Shown piece after piece: positions 8,865-15,293 of a stretch of 24,890 nucleotides of DNA (positions within the stretch are counted from its first letter, which is position 1; every line of letters begins with the position of its first letter). The stretch lies in IMG/VR virus record IMGVR_UViG_3300044568_003862, positions 1 through 24,890 of that record, one strand, 5' to 3'. Source of the DNA: a virus. The position numbers were made by a program, and so were the translations under genes. The notes under the pieces were generated by a model, which saw only the letters and a list, made by a program, of their open reading frames with translations, ran no database searches and was not told the DNA's origin.

Positions 8865-9663
8865 TTGATTAAGATTAGGTCATTAGATGAGTTAACTGAT
8901 TTAGAGAAATTATCATTAGTAGACTTTAGCTATTCTAGATTAGATACATATAAGATGTGTCCGTCTAAATATTTTTATGCCTACATTCAAAAGGAGCCAC
9001 GTTCATTCAATGAACCAGCTGTTCTCCGGAAATATAGTTCACTCTGTATTAGAAGAATGTTTAGATAACGATAAAAAAGTAGATCATACAGAATTAATAG
9101 ATTCATATATATCTAATGTAGCAATATACGATCCTGAAAATAAGATACCACAAGAACTTATATCTGTTGGCAGTCAAATACTAGATGAGTTCTACGATGA
9201 ATATCAAGATGTTAATTTTAATATATACGATAAAGAATATGGTTTTAGTTTTGTTATTGGAAATTATTTTGTTGTAGGCTATATGGATAGAATTGACTTC
9301 ATAGGTGAAGACTCTATCAAGATAATAGATTATAAGACTGGAAAATGGGAAGTATCCCAAAAGGGAATAAAAGACAATCTTCAATTAGGTATATACGCTC
9401 TAGCTTTGTCTCAGGTATTTCCTGACAAGAACATAACTGGAGAGCTTTATTATTTAAGATCTGGTAAGAGAAAATCTCACGACTTCTCTAAAGAAGACAT
9501 AGAAAATGTTAAAGTTAAATTAATAGAATCTATATTAGAAGTTGTTAATGACAATTCGTTTCATCCAACAAAGAACACCTTTACATGCTCGTTCTGTGAG
9601 CACGCTAAATCAGGAGCGTGTAATACAGGAGTGTTTAGGAATAAACAAAGAGCAAAAGCTTAG
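8865..9663 (+). CDS. Cas4/RecB-like exonuclease, split by a +1 shift at CGGA
   Basis: Starts at TTG 8865 behind AAGGAG. The first frame runs to CTC 9024-9026; the next codon is CGG (9027-9029). Skipping C9027 and reading GGA (Gly55) continues into a frame ending at 9663, giving 265 residues. The junction rebuilds the family motif LGNIVH with H59. The catalytic core is intact: D141-x-x-D144, then D155-x-K157 in IIDYKTG and the Q-x3-Y-type motif NLQLGIYA. Cysteines C32, C241, C244 and C252 would hold a 4Fe-4S cluster. The family degrades or resects DNA ends in recombination. Both halves are needed, so I call it one functional gene rather than a pseudogene, because four other sites in the window show the same shift signal. 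Confidence 0.85.
9027..9030 (+). other. CGGA +1 frameshift/quadruplet site 1 (exonuclease)
   Basis: Upstream frame reads GTT CTC CGG AAA; the downstream frame resumes GGA AAT ATA. Treating CGGA as one glycine codon restores the conserved Gly of the LGxxxH motif. Confidence 0.8.
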
Positions 9664-9668
9664 ACATT

Positions 9669-9705
9669 AAAAAACCCCCCCTGGATTTCTCCAGAGGGGG
9701 TTTTT
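9669..9705 (+). terminator. Strong intrinsic terminator, bidirectional
   Basis: A-tract, C-rich arm, CTGG, six-base loop, CCAG, G-rich arm, T-tract. The stem is nearly perfect and symmetric, so it can stop the replication operon on the plus strand and the convergent small gene on the minus strand. Confidence 0.92.
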
Positions 9706-9717
9706 ACTAAGTGGAAA

Positions 9718-9906
9718 TTAGAAGCTAATTTCGCTTTCTGTTACTGGGAACTGAGCAGCGTTTGCTGCGAGATCGAAATCTGAAAATTCACTAACAACCT
9801 TAGTGGCTTCTTGGTGTGTATAACCAAATGCGGTAAGATTGTCGATGACGCCCTCGTTGATTTCGGTGATTGCATTACTGATGAGTGTTTCTAATGTTTT
9901 GTTCAT
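9718..9906 (-). CDS. Small UBA/RuvA-domain-III-like protein
   Basis: The only protein gene called on the minus strand, 62 residues and acidic. The segment VIDNLTAFGYTHQEATKVV resembles the three-helix UBA-like fold, in particular RuvA domain III (ALxxLGYxxxEAxxxV), which in RuvA contacts RuvB. I infer a stand-alone protein-interaction module; a weak match, not a firm assignment. ATG 9906 is chosen because a TTGCAA/TATCAT promoter places transcription start at this ATG (leaderless). An upstream TTG at 9942 would lie on the promoter and would put a CGG codon in frame. It converges on the terminator at 9669-9705. Confidence 0.6.
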   Translation of the reverse strand: MNKTLETLISNAITEINEGVIDNLTAFGYTHQEATKVVSEFSDFDLAANAAQFPVTESEISF

Positions 9907-9913
9907 ATTCTGA

Positions 9914-9942
9914 ATGATACTTTCTTTTTTCCGGATTTGCAA
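9914..9942 (-). promoter_or_regulatory. Promoter for the minus-strand gene, leaderless geometry
   Basis: On the minus strand, -35 TTGCAA (9937-9942) and -10 TATCAT (9914-9919) are separated by exactly 17 bases, and the -10 ends 7 bases before ATG 9906. No Shine-Dalgarno fits between, so transcription probably starts at the A of the start codon. Confidence 0.55.
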
Positions 9943-9960
9943 CCTTTTGTTACAAATTTC

Positions 9961-9989
9961 TTGTTTTTTTTTAATTTATACTTTATAAT
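9961..9989 (+). promoter_or_regulatory. Promoter for the endonuclease/sigma operon
   Basis: A consensus -10 TATAAT at 9984-9989 lies 17 bases from TTGTTT (9961-9966, a weak -35). Predicted start is near 9996, leaving a short leader with GAGGA before ATG 10026. It is divergent to the minus-strand promoter. Confidence 0.6.
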
Positions 9990-10025
9990 GGATCATAGTG
10001 AATATTATTACGTATAGAGGATACC

Positions 10026-10593
10026 ATGAAAGACCTAGTGATTATCAACCCAGAAGAATATTTTCTGGAAATTTCTTCTTTAAAACAACATCCTAATTTT
10101 AAGAAAGCAAAGACTGACAAGATGGATGAGGAGATAATAAAAGAGGTCGCCCCAAAAAGGAATGGCAAGGGTAATTCATACCAACATACTAACACTTCTT
10201 TCAGAGAAGATCTCGGCATGACGCTGAGGTCTAACTGGGAAGCTAACTTCGCAAGGATACTTAACGCATACAAAATAAAATTTGAGTTTGAACCTACTGT
10301 ATTTCCTTTCCCAATTCAAAAACGGAACGAAAGCGTATACTCCAGATTTCTTTATCAATAAAGATAATTCGTGGATAGAACTAAAGGGTTATCTTGATGA
10401 TAAAAGCAAGATAAAGATAAAAAGATTTAAAAGGTATTACAGAAAAGAATTCGACAAGTTAACTTTTATAATTAGCAAGTATTCAACTAACGCTAAAGAA
10501 TTTGCTATGGAACTAGAAATTCCTCAAGTCATATTCTATGAGGATATCAGAAAAATTTATTCTAACAAAATTATTAATTGGGAAGGAAAATAA
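10026..10593 (+). CDS. PD-(D/E)XK endonuclease, split by a +1 shift at CGGA
   Basis: ATG 10026 follows an AGAGGA site. The first frame runs through AAA 10320-10322; the next codon is CGG 10323-10325. Dropping C10323 and reading GGA as Gly100 joins a frame ending at TAA 10591-10593 (188 residues). The junction rebuilds QKGTKAYTPDFF, and the active-site set becomes complete: E72 (SNWEANF), D107 (TPDFF) and E118-x-K120 (IELKG). This order resembles T7 endonuclease I-type nucleases, which cut branched DNA, but it could also be a free-standing homing or Vsr-like nuclease. Catalytic residues lie on both sides of the shift, so neither fragment alone should be active. The stop overlaps the sigma start (TAATG). 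Confidence 0.8.
10323..10326 (+). other. CGGA +1 frameshift/quadruplet site 2 (endonuclease)
   Basis: Upstream frame CAA AAA CGG AAC; downstream frame GGA ACG AAA. The site lies 7 residues before the catalytic Asp of the PDFF motif. Confidence 0.78.
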
Positions 10594-11485
10594 TGGCAGC
10601 TTATAAGGAGCAGTATTATAACTTAGAAGAACACGAGATGCAAGAACTAATAGCTAAGGCTAAAGGTCGGAAGTCAGAAGGCACAATTAGAACTTCTGCA
10701 GGTTTTTAATAACTTTTTAACTAAGTATACAACAATGTTGTATCACGGAAAATACAACATTAACGACTATGACATAAGAAGGTTTATCTCTTTATTTATT
10801 AAAGATTCCTACGTAAGGTTTGCCCTTATGAAGAATCAACTTAACTCTGGTGGATACAAGCATGTGAATGAGTGCATTCGACGGAATAACTTACATGGCC
10901 AAGAGATATGGCGATGAAGAGGACGTACGTCAAACAGTCGATATGACATTCTTCCAGTGCATCACTAGATACCAGAGGAAAGATTCAGAAAAGGGACCAA
11001 TTCCTTTTAGCGGATTTCTTTACAGCTATTTTTTCTATCTATTAAAAAAGAATGTAGATACACTTCTTATAGATCAGTTAGGAAGAAAAACATTTCCCTT
11101 ATTAGACGATGAAGCTAATGAAGATGATCAAGACAGCTCAGCACCGGGATTCAAAGCTCCCCCACAAGAAAATGACATAGAAGATGCCTTAGTGACAGAA
11201 GATGTAAATGAACTATGGGTATTAGGGGAAACATGTGCAGCACCTTTTAACGAACTAACGGTTCAAGAGAGGCAACTTCTTAAATGGAGATATATTGATA
11301 ATCTAAGGTCAAGCGAAATAAGCAAGAAGATAACAGAACATCCGAATACGGTTAGAGAACATTTATCCAAGATAAGAGCAAAGATCAAGGATATTGTGAT
11401 AAAATCTAACCTAGAAGATATTATGTATCTCTTTAAAGCAAAAGAAGGTAAGAATGAACCTGCAATCAATGCAGAAATTGAATGA
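10593..11485 (+). CDS. Phage RNA polymerase sigma factor with two CGGA +1 shifts
   Basis: Read with CGGA at 10668-10671 and at 10882-10885 each as one glycine, three overlapping frames become one 296-residue protein. The N-terminal part then gives AKAKGGSQKAQLELL with Gly26. The second junction gives IRGITYMAKRYGDEEDVRQ (Gly97), the core-binding region 2. Region 4 lies at about 219-280: LTVQERQLLKWRYIDNL followed by a helix-turn-helix (SSEISKKI...NTVREHLSKI). The protein would redirect host RNA polymerase to phage promoters, probably for later genes. Start ATG 10593 overlaps the endonuclease stop. Without the shifts, translation ends after 38 residues at TAA 10707-10709, so two successive recoding events are needed for each full-length protein. 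Confidence 0.85.
10668..10671 (+). other. CGGA +1 frameshift/quadruplet site 3 (sigma factor, first)
   Basis: Upstream frame AAA GGT CGG AAG; downstream frame GGA AGT CAG. In the unshifted frame translation stops 12 codons later. Confidence 0.78.
10882..10885 (+). other. CGGA +1 frameshift/quadruplet site 4 (sigma factor, second)
   Basis: Upstream frame ATT CGA CGG AAT; downstream frame GGA ATA ACT. The preceding CGA is read normally as Arg, showing that only CGG is special. Confidence 0.8.
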
Positions 11486-11969
11486 TCTTTTAGCAGAATT
11501 TATAGATCCACAAATTAAAGAAGTCATAGAAGCTTACGCATCTGGGAATAAGAATGGGGATTACTTCATTACTATTCCAGATATGGATTCAATTGATCTC
11601 ACGCTATCAGAGTTAAGCTCATTAGTCGCTAGAAGCTCTAACGTGTACGGTCGAGTAGCTCGCTTCGCAGGAATGGCTAGAGCTCAATACAAGCTCATTG
11701 AGGGCCGTTACAAGAAGGTCTACAAGGCTAACAGAGTGGGCAAGAACGAGGCTGAGAGAGAAGCTAACGCCCTTGAGGCAGCTGATAGTGAATACATGGC
11801 CCTAGTAACCTCTGAGGCCATTGTAAACCTAGCAGAGTCTATGGAGTCAGCTGCAAGAATATCTTCAGAATCCACTAGAAAGCTCTTAGACAAGGCTCAA
11901 TCTATGCAAATAGCATCCTCTAGGGAATCTAAAGGGTATTACTCTGAGTCTGACTTTAGTACATACTAG
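11454..11969 (+). CDS. Hypothetical helical protein (171 aa)
   Basis: Overlaps the sigma gene by 32 bases; ATG 11454 has GAAGG about 6 bases upstream. The product is largely alpha-helical with an extended Lys/Glu/Ala-rich segment (about 75-150), probably coiled-coil, and a Ser-rich tail. No family recognised. Its middle part is less AT-rich than its neighbours. Being coupled to the sigma factor it may be a regulator or DNA metabolism accessory, but nothing in the sequence decides this. Confidence 0.65.
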   Translation: MNLQSMQKLNDLLAEFIDPQIKEVIEAYASGNKNGDYFITIPDMDSIDLTLSELSSLVARSSNVYGRVARFAGMARAQYKLIEGRYKKVYKANRVGKNEAEREANALEAADSEYMALVTSEAIVNLAESMESAARISSESTRKLLDKAQSMQIASSRESKGYYSESDFSTY

Positions 11970-11977
11970 GAGAATTT

Positions 11978-12187
11978 ATGTATATTGCGCATTACAAATC
12001 TGTTCAAACTAAAGAAGAGTTTTATTCAGAAAAAAGGGAAGATTTAAATTTCCCAATGCAAGTAGAACTGTCTAGTCAAAGATTTCTTTTGAACTCAACT
12101 TACATTGCTAGTTCTCCTTCTCAAGAGGAGAATATAGTCCAAATGGCAAAAAGATATAATATTAAATACAACGTTAAAATTAGTTAG
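11978..12187 (+). CDS. Hypothetical protein (69 aa)
   Basis: ATG 11978 behind AGGAG with good spacing. No recognised motif; mixed-charge, soluble-looking, with several Tyr and Ser residues. Lies between the helical protein and RNase H in the same direction. Confidence 0.6.
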   Translation: MYIAHYKSVQTKEEFYSEKREDLNFPMQVELSSQRFLLNSTYIASSPSQEENIVQMAKRYNIKYNVKIS

Positions 12188-12196
12188 GGTTGTTAG

Positions 12197-12640
12197 GTGA
12201 TTATAGAAGTTTTTTGTGACGGGGCATCAAGAGGGCAGGGGCAAAAAAGGATAGGGGAAGCTGCTTGCGCAACGACTATCTATAGAAATAGAAAAAAGAT
12301 TGCACAGTTTGCTAGAGGTCTTGGCCCAAGGAGTAATAACGAAGCTGAGTATGAAGCAGTAATTGCTGGTCTGTTAATCTGCTCTATGGGAGATCTATTA
12401 AACCCTGTAATCTATACAGACTCAGCTGTTGTAGCTAATCAGATAAACGGAAAATGGAAATGCAGAAACGATTCTCTATTGCCGTTATTGATGACAGTGG
12501 AAGATATTAGAGATGAATTTAATTTCAAGGTTGTACAAGTTGAAAGATCTTTCGTATGGGAACCCGACGCTCTTGCTAATGAATTTCTAGATACTTTGGA
12601 AAAAAGAAAAACGCCCAAAACAAAAGATGATGTGATATAA
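12197..12640 (+). CDS. Ribonuclease H (type HI)
   Basis: A 147-residue RNase H1-fold enzyme that removes RNA from RNA-DNA hybrids, for instance primers made by the primase upstream. The DEDD active site is complete: D8 (FCDGASRG), E49 (NNEAEYEA), D75 (IYTDSA) and D124 (EPDALAN). The start is GTG 12197, with an AGGG-type site about 8 bases upstream. The last codons contain the extended -10 of the next gene's promoter. Confidence 0.88.
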   Translation: MIIEVFCDGASRGQGQKRIGEAACATTIYRNRKKIAQFARGLGPRSNNEAEYEAVIAGLLICSMGDLLNPVIYTDSAVVANQINGKWKCRNDSLLPLLMTVEDIRDEFNFKVVQVERSFVWEPDALANEFLDTLEKRKTPKTKDDVI

Positions 12641-12641
12641 T
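12633..12641 (+). promoter_or_regulatory. Extended -10 promoter for the dNMP kinase gene (leaderless)
   Basis: TGATATAAT is a perfect TGnTATAAT extended -10. It ends 7 bases before ATG 12649, and no Shine-Dalgarno is present, so transcription likely begins at the start codon itself. No convincing -35, as is usual for extended -10 promoters. Confidence 0.55.
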
Positions 12642-12648
12642 CTTACTT

Positions 12649-13458
12649 ATGATTAACCAATACATAAGACATCAAGATCACCCAATCATAATTGGGTTAG
12701 CTGGTAGAGCTGGAAGCGGTAAAACTTCAGTTGCTGAGAGCATAGTTCCAAAAGGCTCCTTAGAGACTAACAAGTACGGATTAAAGTGGGATCATATATT
12801 TTATGCAATTCCTCTTTATGAATTAGCATCTGCCAAGAAGCTCATACAGGGAAATAATGAAGCATCGAGAAGAATGTATGCAATTCATGATGTTCTATAC
12901 GAAATTTTTGGTGGATCGCCAATAGGTAATGTTCCGCATTACCAGGATCTAACTAAAATGGTAGAGCAAGTATTTTCTATGCCAATAGAGCCAGAAGGTA
13001 TTAAGCCTAGAACTTTCCTCCAAAAAGCAGGAGATATATGTAGGGACTTTGATCCTAATTGTTTCGTTAATTGGGGAATAAGAAAAAGCTATCAGATATA
13101 TAAATCAAACATTAAATCTTTTTTTGCTGAGTCGAGAGACAACGAAGATGCCTTAGTCCCACAAGTAGTGATTCTGGTATCCGATGTTCGTTTCGTAAAC
13201 GAAGCAGAGGCTATCCTCAAGCAGCCAAACGGAATAGTCATCTGTTTTGACGCATCTCAAGAAACATTAGACGAAAGATTGATGAAAAGAGATGGTAGAC
13301 TTATGGACGAGGTGCAAGCTTCCCACAAGTCAGAACAATCTATAGAAGATATAAAAAAGATAGCCACATTGGTAATTAATACCGATAATATGAACGTTGA
13401 ACAACAAACACTCGAAACACTAAAGCAAATAGGAATCAAAGAGGAAGTAAATGCCTAA
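12649..13458 (+). CDS. Deoxynucleoside monophosphate kinase
   Basis: A 269-residue P-loop kinase resembling T4 gp1-type dNMP kinases, which phosphorylate dNMPs to dNDPs for DNA synthesis. The Walker A motif GRAGSGKT is at 19-26. The family-typical DVRFVNEAE lies near 180, followed by the lid-like region with RLMKRDGR. Predicted leaderless start at ATG 12649. It overlaps the following gene by 8 bases. Confidence 0.82.
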   Translation: MINQYIRHQDHPIIIGLAGRAGSGKTSVAESIVPKGSLETNKYGLKWDHIFYAIPLYELASAKKLIQGNNEASRRMYAIHDVLYEIFGGSPIGNVPHYQDLTKMVEQVFSMPIEPEGIKPRTFLQKAGDICRDFDPNCFVNWGIRKSYQIYKSNIKSFFAESRDNEDALVPQVVILVSDVRFVNEAEAILKQPNGIVICFDASQETLDERLMKRDGRLMDEVQASHKSEQSIEDIKKIATLVINTDNMNVEQQTLETLKQIGIKEEVNA

Positions 13459-13771
13459 GATATCAAAGTCAGCCCAGGAGCAATCCACAGACGCACCACT
13501 AGACCAAGCAGTTAGTGCATTGGCCGGAGAGGTTACTATCAGTACGAACCCCGTTTTTATATGCGGAGTTAATAGAAAGGTTAATATAGGAAATTTTGAG
13601 AACGTTGACGTTTACGCAGCGATCTCCCTTCCCCTTTCTGAAATGTCTCTAGATGATAAGGAAGCCTTGTCGGAAGCTGTAAAAGAAGCAGCTGCCTATG
13701 GGTTCGGTCTTGTTTCTAGAGAAACTGGCGAAAGATATCAGCTAATTAAAGATACACAACAAGCTAAATAA
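13451..13771 (+). CDS. Hypothetical protein (106 aa)
   Basis: ATG 13451 follows GAGGAAG. After a polar, probably disordered first 25 residues, it has a beta-rich part (NPVFICGVNRKVNIGNFENVDV) and a helical C-terminus (EALSEAVKEAAAYGFGLV). No family recognised; the compact alpha/beta layout and position suggest a DNA metabolism accessory, without proof. Confidence 0.65.
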   Translation: MPKISKSAQEQSTDAPLDQAVSALAGEVTISTNPVFICGVNRKVNIGNFENVDVYAAISLPLSEMSLDDKEALSEAVKEAAAYGFGLVSRETGERYQLIKDTQQAK

Positions 13772-13784
13772 TTTTGTCAAAAAC

Positions 13785-13830
13785 TTGCATATTTAAATAA
13801 TATGATATAGACTATAGTCTGAATTAATTC
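13785..13830 (+). promoter_or_regulatory. Promoter/operator region with two abutting palindromes
   Basis: TTGCAT (13785-13790) is followed by candidate -10 boxes TAGACT (13808-13813, 17-base spacing) or TATAGT (13813-13818). Overlapping these are two perfect, directly adjacent palindromes: AGACTATAGTCT (13809-13820) and GAATTAATTC (13821-13830). Such symmetry at the expected start of transcription suggests an operator for a dimeric regulator. Confidence 0.5.
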
Positions 13831-13858
13831 AAAATAAAGTTAACTAAACGAGGTAATC

Positions 13859-14164
13859 ATGATTAAGAAATTAGCAAAGAAAGTAACTGGTCTTCTTTTA
13901 AAGTTTAAGAAGAGCAAACCTTCAAATATACAGGATTCAGTTATTAATTCAATAATTGATTCAGTAGTTGAAGACGTCCAGGAAATTGCAGAAGTAGCAG
14001 ATGTTGCAGCTGAAAAAGTTGTCAAGACTGCTGTTGAAGAGGGCAAAAAAGTAGTTGATGAAGCTAAAAAGAAAGCTCCTAAACCAGCTGCTAAGAAGGC
14101 TGAAAAAGCTGCTCCTGCCAAGGAAACTAAGAATCCAAAAGGCAGACCTAAGAAGTCAGCTTAA
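13859..14164 (+). CDS. Histone-H1-tail-like basic protein
   Basis: A 101-residue protein behind a GAGG site. The first part is amphipathic and helical, with an acidic middle (SVVEDVQEIAEVADVAAE). The C-terminal third is a Lys/Ala/Pro-rich tail (KAPKPAAKKAEKAAPAKE) ending in KGRPKK, close to an AT-hook (GRP core). This resembles bacterial and phage nucleoid-associated proteins with eukaryote-like H1 tails. It probably binds phage DNA non-specifically, to compact it or to shield it. Its own promoter region and terminator suggest separate control. Confidence 0.65.
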   Translation: MIKKLAKKVTGLLLKFKKSKPSNIQDSVINSIIDSVVEDVQEIAEVADVAAEKVVKTAVEEGKKVVDEAKKKAPKPAAKKAEKAAPAKETKNPKGRPKKSA

Positions 14165-14180
14165 TATATTTCAAAGAAAG

Positions 14181-14217
14181 TTCCCCTTATATTCTATATA
14201 TAGGGGGAATTTTTTTG
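14181..14217 (+). terminator. Intrinsic terminator after the histone-like gene
   Basis: Arms TTCCCC-T-TATA and TATA-G-GGGGAA with one wobble pair, followed by a run of seven T. Confidence 0.8.
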
Positions 14218-14267
14218 TTTTTACATTACTATACTTAGATGTCTAGTAGTATATTTTTGGGATTTTC

Positions 14268-14429
14268 ATGGCTAAGAAAAAAGAACTTTTTATAGGCGGA
14301 CTCCCAAAAATGGGGACTACTAATTTCAAGGGTATTTTGCAGCCTAATCCTAAAGTTACTAAAACCAATATAACTAAATTTAAAGGAAAAAAAACAAATG
14401 GCAGCAAAAAAGGCATCGCAAAAAAATAG
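14268..14429 (+). CDS. Tiny basic protein (53 aa)
   Basis: ATG 14268, product starts MAKKKELF and is rich in Lys, Gly and Thr, ending GIAKK. First of a run of tiny basic proteins. No clear ribosome site beyond TTGGG about 9 bases upstream. Function unknown; DNA binding or virion role possible. Confidence 0.55.
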   Translation: MAKKKELFIGGLPKMGTTNFKGILQPNPKVTKTNITKFKGKKTNGSKKGIAKK

Positions 14430-14526
14430 TTCAAATAAAGATTATCAAATTGGTACTATTTTGTTGAACACGAGTTCTATGGCAAAAAAAATAGCTGCTC
14501 CTAAAAAAATCTCTAAGAAGAAGTAG
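14398..14526 (+). CDS. Tiny basic protein (42 aa)
   Basis: ATG 14398 lies inside the previous gene's end (32-base overlap), with AAAGGA about 9 bases upstream. The product starts MAAKKASQKN and ends in a KKISKKK-type tail. An internal MAKKIAAPKK repeats the start style of its neighbours. Unknown function. Confidence 0.5.
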   Translation: MAAKKASQKNSSNKDYQIGTILLNTSSMAKKIAAPKKISKKK

Positions 14527-14532
14527 ACTTCA

Positions 14533-14766
14533 GTGGATTCGGCAATTATAGTTTCTTTAATAGCTGCATTGGGCGCTATATTAGCATCCCTAGTTCAAGC
14601 GGGAAGAAAAGAAAATAAAAGCGATCATAATGTGGTCGCAGATTTGCTCATAAATGTAAAAGATGATATGATTCATTTACATAAAAAACTTGATCACCTA
14701 GATGATCAAGTTGACAAGGTCGACGATAAGATAGATGTACATCTCAAATCTCATCGTGGAAAATAA
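14533..14766 (+). CDS. Membrane-anchored coiled-coil protein, holin-like
   Basis: GTG start 14533, 77 residues. Residues 3-23 form one strong transmembrane helix (AIIVSLIAALGAILASLV), followed by a heptad-like coiled coil (about 38-72, MIHLHKKLDHLDDQVDKVDDKID) and a basic end. This layout matches one-TM coiled-coil phage holin-type proteins, which would let the endolysin reach the wall, but it could also be a structural or anti-defence membrane protein. The endolysin is far away (23867), which weakens the holin call. Confidence 0.55.
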   Translation: MDSAIIVSLIAALGAILASLVQAGRKENKSDHNVVADLLINVKDDMIHLHKKLDHLDDQVDKVDDKIDVHLKSHRGK

Positions 14767-14795
14767 TACTAGTATTAATACAAGGAGAAAATAAA

Positions 14796-15008
14796 ATGGC
14801 AAAGAAAATGTCAGGAAAAGGTACTTCGGCACCAGAACCAAGCGTAAGTGCAGGTCAAGCAAAGATGGGCGTTCGTCCTATCAAGAATAGCAAAGGTAAG
14901 ACCATTGAAAAGAAGGGCACATCAGCCCCTAAGCCAGCAGCATCTGCCGGTCAAATGAATCTTGCTAAGCGCCCAATCAAGAATACCAAGGGCAAGACTA
15001 TCGGTTAA
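14796..15008 (+). CDS. Basic protein made of two 31-residue tandem repeats
   Basis: ATG 14796 behind AAGGAG. After MAKKMSG, residues 8-38 and 40-70 are repeats of one unit. Shared elements are KGTSAP.P, SAGQ, RPIKN and KGKTI. The Gly/Lys-rich composition suggests an extended nucleic-acid-binding or virion protein. No family recognised. Confidence 0.65.
   Translation: MAKKMSGKGTSAPEPSVSAGQAKMGVRPIKNSKGKTIEKKGTSAPKPAASAGQMNLAKRPIKNTKGKTIG
14817..15005 (+). repeat. Diverged tandem repeat, two 93-base units
   Basis: Units 14817-14909 and 14913-15005 encode the two 31-residue repeats. They are similar at protein level with many synonymous differences, so the duplication is old and kept by selection. 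Confidence 0.65.
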
Positions 15009-15017
15009 TAGCATCCG

Positions 15018-15026
15018 TGCTATAAT
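15018..15026 (+). promoter_or_regulatory. Extended -10 promoter
   Basis: TGCTATAAT is a perfect TGnTATAAT in the intergenic space, predicted start near 15033, upstream of the gene at 15095. Confidence 0.55.
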
Positions 15027-15041
15027 ATAAAAAGTGGGTGG

Positions 15042-15066
15042 GGGTGGTACTATAATGGTATCACCC
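15042..15066 (+). promoter_or_regulatory. Leader hairpin
   Basis: GGGTGGTAC (15042-15050), loop TATAATG, GTATCACCC (15058-15066): nine pairs including one G-U. It would form close to the 5' end of the mRNA from the promoter at 15018. There is no T-run after it, so it is not a terminator. Confidence 0.5.
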
Positions 15067-15094
15067 TTACTTGTTTAACTTATAAGGAATCAAC

Positions 15095-15292
15095 ATGGCA
15101 GATAAGAAAAACTGGATTCAGGGAGCAATCAAGCGCCCAGGTGCGTTTACTGCTAAGGCTAAAAAGGCCAATAAATCTGTAGCGGGTATGGCATCAGCCG
15201 TAACCAAAAATCCATCAAAATATAGTAAGTTGACGGTACAGCAGGCAAACCTTGCTAAGACCCTTAGGAAGATCAATAAAAAAGGAAAATAA
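15095..15292 (+). CDS. Short conserved phage-type basic protein (65 aa)
   Basis: ATG 15095 behind AAGGA. The sequence begins with KKNWIQGAIKRPGAFTAKAK and ends QQANLAKTLRKINKK, a pattern I associate with short conserved proteins in many phages and aquatic viral genomes. It is basic and helical. The role is not established to my knowledge; a DNA- or capsid-associated protein is plausible. Confidence 0.65.
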   Translation: MADKKNWIQGAIKRPGAFTAKAKKANKSVAGMASAVTKNPSKYSKLTVQQANLAKTLRKINKKGK

Positions 15293-15293
15293 A

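Noticed and set aside
9907-9942. TTG start at 9942 (minus strand) extending the small gene, with an in-frame CGG
   Set aside because: The TTG overlaps the -35 box and the ATG 9906 fits a leaderless start; a +1 shift at that CGG would run into a stop (TGA) within about nine codons.
8865-11485. Calling the split nuclease and sigma frames pseudogenes or assembly errors
   Set aside because: All five frame changes across the window share CGGA and the same +1 direction, and all coding parts keep family motifs, which random decay or error would not give.
15031-15090. tRNA-like look of the GGGTGG...TATAATGGTA segment
   Set aside because: No acceptor partner, no T arm and no anticodon stem can be formed; it is better seen as a simple hairpin.
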